In this document: positions 56,999 to 64,000 of the stretch, piece after piece
Layout: the number at the start of each line of letters is the position of its first letter
Numbering within the stretch: the stretch's first letter is position 1
Origin: Chitinophaga pinensis
GTDB taxonomy: Bacteria > Bacteroidota > Bacteroidia > Flavobacteriales_D > Crocinitomicaceae
DNA: 64,000 nt
Assembly: GCA_945883825.1 (NCBI GenBank)
Contig: CAMCYF010000004.1
Coordinates: forward strand, 30,205 to 94,204
Reading direction: 5' to 3'
Position numbers and translations under genes: made by a program
The notes under the pieces: generated by a model
What the model saw: the letters and a program-made list of their open reading frames with translations, nothing else
Told to the model about the DNA's origin: nothing
The model's database searches: none

Positions 56999-59900
56999 AT
57001 GGCAAATAAGTTAAAACTAGTTATACTAATATTTTTAATTCCAATGACTTGTGTCTTTTCGCAGTCTGGTTTAGGAACTATTAAAGGTACCGTTAAAGAT
57101 GAAGTTTCAAAGCAGCCACTTCCTTACAGCAAGATATTTTTGCTTCAAAATGGAGCCACAAAAGGAAATGCAAATACTGACTTTGATGGAAATTTTCAAA
57201 TTAATGGTATTCCTCCTGGTTCTTATGATGTTGAGGTAAGAAATGCAGATGGTTATCAAACATCCGTAGTTTCTGGTGTTTCAGTATCTCCAGATAAAAT
57301 TACTTTTTTAGATAAGTTAACACTTGATAAGCCAAAAGACATTAAAGATCTAGATGAAATTAGTGTTATAGCGTACCGTGTTCCATTAATTGATAAAGAT
57401 GGTGGGTCATCAGGTGGAACAGTTACAAGAGATGACATTGTGCGCCTGCCAACTCGTTCAGCAGCAGGAGTAGCACAAACAGTTGGAGGAGTCAATTCAA
57501 ATGAGGGTTCTGGAGCAATATCTGTTCGTGGTTCTCGTGAGGATGGAACTTATTATTATATTGATGGTATTAAAGTGCGTGGTTCTTCAAATATTCCTAA
57601 ATCAGCACTCGAAGAAGTTTCTGTAATTACTGGTGGAGTTCCTGCAAACTATGGAGATGTTACGGGTGGTATAATATCCATAACAACAAGAGGTCCTTCT
57701 GCTGAATACTTTGGAAGCGTAGAAGCGGTTTCTTCTGGCTTATACTTTAAAGGTGCTGATAAAGATGGCTATGACGGAAAAGTTTTTGGCTTAGATAAAT
57801 ATGGTTATAATTTGTTTGAAGGAATGTTATCAGGGCCTCTTTGGCTGCAAAAAGACTCTACTGGCAAAAAAACAAAACCAAGATTAGGTTTTTTAGTTTC
57901 TGCTAACTTTTTAGATCAATTAGACAGTAGACCAATAAAGGATGGTGGTTTACGTGTTAAAAAAGATGTTCGTGATGCTTTACTAGCAAATCCACTGAGA
58001 CCAACTTCAACAGGAAATGGAACATTTCACAATGCATTGTTCCTTAGAGATTCAGATTTTGAACGAGTTGATTGGAGAATGAATGCGCGATCAACAAGTT
58101 TATCTGGTCAAGCAAAAATAGATGTTAATACTGGACCAAGTGTGAATCTAAAATTTGGTGGTTCATTTAGTTATAACTCTGGAAGTAATTATTCATTTGC
58201 TAGTTCTCTTCTTAATTTTCAAAATTTTGGTTTTTCTAAATCATTGGACTACCGAGTTTTTGGTCAATTAAATCAGCGCTTTAACAACAATGTAGAAGGT
58301 AGTAGTTCTAAAATAAAATCTGCCCTTTATAACATTATGGTAGATTTTTCAAAATCATCTTCAGAATCGTACGATGCTAATCACAAATACAATCTATTTA
58401 ATTACGGTCATATAGGAAAATTCCAAACAAATAGAAAGCCATCTTATGAATTTGATCCAGTAACTAATACGTATATTCATAATGGTTTCAAAGAAATTGA
58501 AGTAGCATTTACTCCTTCAGAGTCAAACGCAGCTCTTGCAGCTATTACCACTCAATATTATGATATTTATGCTGGAAACCCAACTGGTCATTATGAAAAT
58601 CTTTTTCAAATTCAGCAAGGAAATGCTTTAAGAAATGGTGATGCACCAGGAAGTGTTTATGGTATATGGAGTAATATTGGAACACCAAACAATGGCTTCG
58701 GAAAAAGTGAACAAAATCAATTTCGTATTACAGGTGCAGGAGCTATTGTAATTGGAGACCACAGTATTTCACTAGGTTTTGAATATGAGCAGCGAATTGA
58801 CCGTGCATGGGGAAGTGGAGATAATGGACCTTTAGAAATTTGGCAAATTGCACGTCAGTTAGCGAACTTTCACATTGAAGAACTAAACTTAAATTCAGGG
58901 GTACTTTCTGACTCAGGTTCTTATAAAGCTATAACCTATGAGCGCTTAAATACAGGATGGGCAAATACACATAACGGTCAATATGGAGGACAAAAATACG
59001 CTGACAATCAATCTTTCTTCGATTACAATTTAAGAGTTAAATTAGGCTTAACTGCCGGAGGCAATGATTATGTTGATATAGACAATTATGATCCAAATAT
59101 TTTTTCTTTCGATATGTTTTCTCCCGATGAATTATTAAATAGCGGTGAATCATTTGTTTCGTATTATGGATATGACCATACTGGAAAGAAAGTAAATGGA
59201 CCAACAGATATTAATAAATATTTTAATGAATATGATGATAATAATAATTTCAAAAGATTTGTTGGTGCATTTCAACCAACTTATATAGCAGGTTATATAA
59301 TGGATAAATTTGCATTTAAAGACATCATATTTAATGTTGGTGCTCGAGTAGATGTTTTTGATGCGAATCAACCGGTTTTAAAAGATCCTTATCTTTTTTA
59401 CAATGCTCTTACTGTCAGAGAAGTCCGCGATCTAAAAGAAGGTAATCAAACAGAGTATGAATGGGTTAATTTACCTGAAGGAATGGGAGATGATTATATA
59501 GTTTACGTTAATGATGTTAATAATCCATCAGCAATAAATGGATTTAGAACCGGTACTAATTGGTTCAATAGTGCTGGAACTCAAGTTGAGGATCCACAAG
59601 TAGTAAGAGGTGCGACAGGAATCGCTCCTTGGTTAACTGCTGATGCATTAACACAAGAAACACCAAATGAAACTGCGTTTCAGGATTACAAGGCTGCTGT
59701 GAATTTTATGCCTCGAATTGCCTTCTCATTCCCAATTTCTGATGAAGCATCTTTTATGGCTCATTACGATGTTTTAACCAAAAGACCAACATCTGGCTTT
59801 AGATTTGATCCGTATGAATATCAGTTTATTCAATCTCGATCTAATATAATTAACAATGCAAATTTAAAACCTGAAACTACTGTAGATTACGAATTAGGTT

Positions 59901-60757
59901 TTCAGCAAGTTCTTTCAAAAACATCCTCATTAAAAATTTCTGCTTTTTATAGAGAGCAAAGAAATAATGTTCAGTTAATAAATGTTTTTGAAGCTTACCC
60001 AGCTACATACAAAACATATGGAAATCGTGATTTTGGAACTGTAAAAGGCATGACCTTGTCTTATGATTTACGCCAAACTGGAAATATTCGTATGCAAGCA
60101 AATTATACACTGCAGTTTGCCGAAGGAACAGGTTCTGATGCTAACTCTGCAAATGCTTTAATTCAAGCGGGTCTTCCTAATCTTAGAAATATATTTCCAT
60201 ATTCTTTCGATCAACGTCATTCTTTTGCTATTACATTTGACTACCGTTATGGTGAAGGTGAAGATTACGATGGCCCAATGATTGGAAAAGTAAAATTGTT
60301 TGAAAATACAGGATTTAACTTATTCACTAATATAAACTCAGGTTCTCCTTATTCTAATCAAACATTTATAACTGATGACGCTATTGGAAATTTAAATGCA
60401 GGATTAAATGGAACTTTAAACGGATCAAGACTTCCATGGGCTTATCGTTTAGATTTACAAGTTGATAAAACTATGAATATAACTTTTGGTAAAACGGAAG
60501 ACAAAAAGAAAGTCACTGCATTGAATATCTATATTCGTGTTACAAATTTATTTAATCAGTATAACATATTGGGTGTATATAGAGCTACTGGAAACTGGAA
60601 CGACGATGGTTATTTAGCTGCAGCAAGTAGTCAAACTTCTATTCAGAATCAGATTGATGAACAGTCATTTAGAGATTATTACGCTATGAAAATTTCAAAT
60701 CCATTCAATGTAAGTTCTCCAAGAACAATTAGATTGGGAATTAAAATGGACTTTTAA
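56999..60757 (+). CDS. TonB-dependent receptor with N-terminal carboxypeptidase-regulatory-like domain
   Basis: GTIKGTVKDEVSKQPLPYSKIFLLQNG...; plug GAISVRGSREDGTYYYIDGIKVRGSSNIPKSALEEVSVITGGVPANYGDVTGGIISITTRG; C-terminal RTIRLGIKMDF. Confidence 0.95.
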   Translation: MANKLKLVILIFLIPMTCVFSQSGLGTIKGTVKDEVSKQPLPYSKIFLLQNGATKGNANTDFDGNFQINGIPPGSYDVEVRNADGYQTSVVSGVSVSPDKITFLDKLTLDKPKDIKDLDEISVIAYRVPLIDKDGGSSGGTVTRDDIVRLPTRSAAGVAQTVGGVNSNEGSGAISVRGSREDGTYYYIDGIKVRGSSNIPKSALEEVSVITGGVPANYGDVTGGIISITTRGPSAEYFGSVEAVSSGLYFKGADKDGYDGKVFGLDKYGYNLFEGMLSGPLWLQKDSTGKKTKPRLGFLVSANFLDQLDSRPIKDGGLRVKKDVRDALLANPLRPTSTGNGTFHNALFLRDSDFERVDWRMNARSTSLSGQAKIDVNTGPSVNLKFGGSFSYNSGSNYSFASSLLNFQNFGFSKSLDYRVFGQLNQRFNNNVEGSSSKIKSALYNIMVDFSKSSSESYDANHKYNLFNYGHIGKFQTNRKPSYEFDPVTNTYIHNGFKEIEVAFTPSESNAALAAITTQYYDIYAGNPTGHYENLFQIQQGNALRNGDAPGSVYGIWSNIGTPNNGFGKSEQNQFRITGAGAIVIGDHSISLGFEYEQRIDRAWGSGDNGPLEIWQIARQLANFHIEELNLNSGVLSDSGSYKAITYERLNTGWANTHNGQYGGQKYADNQSFFDYNLRVKLGLTAGGNDYVDIDNYDPNIFSFDMFSPDELLNSGESFVSYYGYDHTGKKVNGPTDINKYFNEYDDNNNFKRFVGAFQPTYIAGYIMDKFAFKDIIFNVGARVDVFDANQPVLKDPYLFYNALTVREVRDLKEGNQTEYEWVNLPEGMGDDYIVYVNDVNNPSAINGFRTGTNWFNSAGTQVEDPQVVRGATGIAPWLTADALTQETPNETAFQDYKAAVNFMPRIAFSFPISDEASFMAHYDVLTKRPTSGFRFDPYEYQFIQSRSNIINNANLKPETTVDYELGFQQVLSKTSSLKISAFYREQRNNVQLINVFEAYPATYKTYGNRDFGTVKGMTLSYDLRQTGNIRMQANYTLQFAEGTGSDANSANALIQAGLPNLRNIFPYSFDQRHSFAITFDYRYGEGEDYDGPMIGKVKLFENTGFNLFTNINSGSPYSNQTFITDDAIGNLNAGLNGTLNGSRLPWAYRLDLQVDKTMNITFGKTEDKKKVTALNIYIRVTNLFNQYNILGVYRATGNWNDDGYLAAASSQTSIQNQIDEQSFRDYYAMKISNPFNVSSPRTIRLGIKMDF

Positions 60758-60776
60758 TAAAGAAAAAAAAAGAATT

Positions 60777-63700
60777 ATGAAAAAGCAATTAATTGCCACA
60801 CTTATCGGTTTTACAATTACAGCTTCTAATGCATTTGCATATTACGGCCCCAAGGATAAAGATTCTAAACCAATCGGTAAACCAAAAGGTGCAAACTGTA
60901 GCCCAGCGACAGCAAAACTATACATGCAATTTAATGATGTTAAGGCATTGATTGAGCAGGGTGGAAGTATGTTCCAAAATCGAGCTGCAGGTATTGCACA
61001 GTATGAAGTTCCAAAGGGAGGCAATGTACATGCAATTTTTGCAGGGGCTTTGTGGATGGGTGGAACGGATGTAAATGGGCAGTTAAAATTAGCTGCTTTG
61101 AAATACCGTAATGGAAATGATTTTTGGCCAGGACCGTTAACAGTTACACCTGGATCTGGAAATTACAATCCTATAAATCCTGTTGGAGATGATGCTGTTC
61201 GAGATTTTGGAGAAGCAAATATAGATGCTGATCAATGTCTTGCTTACGATAAATTTTTCACTATTCGAAAAGCAGAGGTTATTCGTTTTAATATCTATTG
61301 GGAATGTAATAATGGTATAGTAACAGAAGGATGTGATAATATAATCCAACCTACTAATGATGAGTTAAATCGAATTTATGGATGGCCTGCTCATGGAGAT
61401 GTATCTCGCGGACAAGATTATTTTTTAGCTCCTTTTTATGACAGAGACGGAAATGGTAATTATGATCCTGATTTAGGAGATCATCCATGGTATGACGATA
61501 TTCTAGGAAGAGATGATATTGAATGTGGAATTGATAGAAGAATTTCACTTTTTGGTGATGAAACACACTGGTGGGTTTTTAATGACAAAGGAAATATTCA
61601 TAATGAAACTGGTGGTGATCCAATTGGCATGGAAATTCGTGCTCAAGCGTTTTCCTTTGCAACAAACGATGAAATAAATAGAATGACTTTTTATAATTAT
61701 GAGTTAATAAATCGAGGTACACAGACTTTATACAATACATTCTTCTCTCAATATTTGGATGCTGATATTGGAAATTATGCAGATGACTATACCGGATGTG
61801 ATGTGTCTAGAGGATTAGGATACATGTATAATGGTGACTTAAATGACCAAAGCGATGGTGGTCGATTAGGCTATGGTATAAATCCACCTGCAATTGGATG
61901 CGACTTTTTTGAAGGTCCTTACCAAGATGCTGATGGTCTTGATAATCCAGGTCCGTATTATGATGCAGCAACTGATACAGAAGTCGTTCCATCAGTAATT
62001 GAGGCCTTAACAAATAATGGAATTGTATATAAAGGAATTGGTATTGGTTATTCAGATGGAATAATTGATAATGAACGATTTGGAATGCGTCGCTTTACTT
62101 TCTTTACATCCACTTCGGCATATCCATATAATGATCCTGGACCTGCTGCAGAATTTTATAATTTTATGAGAGGTAAGTGGGCTAATGGTTCTGACATGTT
62201 TTATGGTGGTTTAGGATATGCAGGTTCTAGTGGTGCTAGTACTACCTTATCTGATTATATGTTCCCTGGAGATTCTGACCCTTTAAGTTGGTCTACTGCT
62301 GGTACGGATATGACTGGTCTTTTTCCAAATGGATGGGATGAAACCGTGAATAATAATCCTGTTGGTGACAGAAGATTTGTTCAATCTGCTGGCCCCTTTA
62401 TTTTAAAGCCAGGTGCAATAAATAATATAACTGTAGGTATTGTTTATGGACGAAGTTTAGACGGAGATCAATTTGCATCTGTTGAAGCGATGAAAAGAGC
62501 AGATACAAAAGCACAGGCTTTGTTTGATGCATGCTTTAAAATTCTTTCTCCTCCTGATGCACCAAAACTTACTATTCAAGAACTGAATAACGAACTAATT
62601 CTTCTCATAGATAATCCTTCATCTTCTAATAATTATCAGGAGAAATATAAAGTTCTTGATGAGATTAACATTACAGATCCTACTGTAGATCGTTTTTATC
62701 GTTTTCAAGGATATCAGATTTATCAACTTAAAAAAGAAGATGTTTCAGTAGCAGATATTTCTGACCCAACAAAAGCAAGATTGGTTGCTCAATGTGATAT
62801 CAAGGATAATGAGTCTCGCTTAATTAATTTCCAATTTGATGAGTCTTTGGGATTTAGCGTACCAGTAGAAAAAGTAAATGGTGCGAATGTCGGAATTAAG
62901 CATAGTTTTAAAATTACGGAGGATGCATTTGCTATAGGTCAACGTACCTTAATTAATCATAAAACGTACTATTATGTAGCTGTTGCTTATGCTTTCAATC
63001 AATTTAAAAAATACGATCCAAATGATCCTTTATTTTTAGATGGTCAAAAGACACCATATATTTCCTCACGTATTAACTATGATGGAACTGCGATCTCACC
63101 AACATCTGCGGTACCCCACAATCCAATTCCAGAAGCAGGTGGAACAGACCAATTAATTTCGTATGGTTCTTCACCACAGATCACAAGAATGGATGGTTAT
63201 GGCAATGGTAATCGCAGTATAGATTTCACAAGCAGCACTTTGAACACAATTTTAAGTGATGGTTACATGGAAAATCCAACTTATGATTATGGTAAAGGTC
63301 CTATTAATATAAAAGTTGTAGATCCTTTGAATTTAGTGCCAGGATATTTTGAATGCAAGTTCGATAAGTATACAGCACCGGCTTCGGGAAATAGTGCAGA
63401 CACAGCAAGTTGGACAATTTACCGCTATGAAAATAAGGGAGATATCAACCCTATTGATTCTATAAAATCTGAGACAGCCATTTCCAAAGACAATGAACAA
63501 ATTATTCCTTCGTGGGGCATTTCAGTTCAGATATACCAGCAGAAATACTTTTTTCCAGCTGGATCAAATAGCAATCAATACAAGACAACAGATATGATAG
63601 ATGCCTCTATTTCATTTGTGGATTCTTCGAAGCGATGGTTAGCGGGTGTAACAGACAATGATGCTTTTTATCCAACAAATTGGATTCGCTCGGGAGAATA

Positions 63701-64000
63701 CCAGGATACAACCTCCACACCTGTTGTACCCGGTCAACAACCTATTCCAGACTATTTAGATGCTCCAAATTATTGGGATGAGTTAGCTGCAGATCCTTTG
63801 CAAAAGTATGAGTCGGTTTTAAATGGCACAATTGCACCTCATCGTTTGGTAGGCTATCAAGCCTCCTATATGCCTTTGGCATACGTTGGAACGTATAGTC
63901 CAACATTTAAAACAAATGCTTCTATTAGTTTTCTACCAAGTGTGAACATTGTCTTTACAAATGATAAGTCAAAATGGACAAGATGTCCTGTAATAGAACT
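60777..64000 (+). CDS. Large secreted protein of unknown function, cut by the window edge; adjacent to the TonB-dependent receptor
   Basis: Own translation from ATG 60777: MKKQLIATLIGFTITASNAFAYYGPKDKDSKPIGKPKGANCSPATAKLYMQFNDVKALIEQGGSMFQNRAAGIAQYEVPKGGNVHAIFAGALWMGGTDVNGQLKLAA..., open to the window end. Not in the ORF track. Confidence 0.85.
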   Translation, partial: MKKQLIATLIGFTITASNAFAYYGPKDKDSKPIGKPKGANCSPATAKLYMQFNDVKALIEQGGSMFQNRAAGIAQYEVPKGGNVHAIFAGALWMGGTDVNGQLKLAALKYRNGNDFWPGPLTVTPGSGNYNPINPVGDDAVRDFGEANIDADQCLAYDKFFTIRKAEVIRFNIYWECNNGIVTEGCDNIIQPTNDELNRIYGWPAHGDVSRGQDYFLAPFYDRDGNGNYDPDLGDHPWYDDILGRDDIECGIDRRISLFGDETHWWVFNDKGNIHNETGGDPIGMEIRAQAFSFATNDEINRMTFYNYELINRGTQTLYNTFFSQYLDADIGNYADDYTGCDVSRGLGYMYNGDLNDQSDGGRLGYGINPPAIGCDFFEGPYQDADGLDNPGPYYDAATDTEVVPSVIEALTNNGIVYKGIGIGYSDGIIDNERFGMRRFTFFTSTSAYPYNDPGPAAEFYNFMRGKWANGSDMFYGGLGYAGSSGASTTLSDYMFPGDSDPLSWSTAGTDMTGLFPNGWDETVNNNPVGDRRFVQSAGPFILKPGAINNITVGIVYGRSLDGDQFASVEAMKRADTKAQALFDACFKILSPPDAPKLTIQELNNELILLIDNPSSSNNYQEKYKVLDEINITDPTVDRFYRFQGYQIYQLKKEDVSVADISDPTKARLVAQCDIKDNESRLINFQFDESLGFSVPVEKVNGANVGIKHSFKITEDAFAIGQRTLINHKTYYYVAVAYAFNQFKKYDPNDPLFLDGQKTPYISSRINYDGTAISPTSAVPHNPIPEAGGTDQLISYGSSPQITRMDGYGNGNRSIDFTSSTLNTILSDGYMENPTYDYGKGPINIKVVDPLNLVPGYFECKFDKYTAPASGNSADTASWTIYRYENKGDINPIDSIKSETAISKDNEQIIPSWGISVQIYQQKYFFPAGSNSNQYKTTDMIDASISFVDSSKRWLAGVTDNDAFYPTNWIRSGEYQDTTSTPVVPGQQPIPDYLDAPNYWDELAADPLQKYESVLNGTIAPHRLVGYQASYMPLAYVGTYSPTFKTNASISFLPSVNIVFTNDKSKWTRCPVIE

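Noticed and set aside
61137-62013. Minus-strand ORFs of 68-70 aa near the right edge, and 60842-61024
   Set aside because: All antisense to the open reading frame starting at 60777, which has a signal peptide and continuous coding sense.
1-64000. CRISPR array, rRNA or tRNA genes, phage or anti-phage defence island
   Set aside because: No regularly spaced repeats, no rRNA or tRNA-like sequence and no defence or phage gene families were seen; tRNAscan-SE, minced and DefenseFinder would be the confirming runs.

Overview
The window is a contiguous chromosomal segment from an AT-rich Bacteroidota, probably Flavobacteriales and Crocinitomicaceae/Fluviicola-like. That placement is an inference from the gene repertoire and from the abundant type IX secretion (T9SS) C-terminal sorting domains. 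I see no rRNA, tRNA, CRISPR array, prophage or transposase gene. Most of it is housekeeping: mnmE, lptB, tatC, pheS, rluD-like, apt, rpsU, xerC-like, hpf, uvrC and nadC. These are interleaved with about nine large secreted or surface proteins carrying T9SS sorting domains, PorZ, and a PorE-like OmpA protein. Two long genes run off the window edges and are missing from the supplied ORF track: a beta-helix protein at 1..1359 (-) and a large secreted protein at 60777..64000 (+). One 46-aa MetS-like transporter subunit is also missing from the track. The observations most worth a second look are: (i) a 103-bp imperfect palindrome at 53414-53516 next to a lone lipoprotein ORF with an unusual structured leader, a cassette-like unit of unknown type; (ii) a row of putative GT-C-fold membrane proteins plus a GtrB-like GT2, with a sharp GC contrast inside the cluster; (iii) tandem M43 metalloproteases with a possible cysteine-switch propeptide; (iv) tandem beta-helix and tandem lipoprotein paralogs; (v) the MetP/MetS-like pair; (vi) a YtxJ-like bacillithiol-system protein directly behind pheS. 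I found no clearly new multi-gene system. The palindrome/cassette and the GT-C locus are the best candidates. No searches were run, so all assignments come from reading the sequence.
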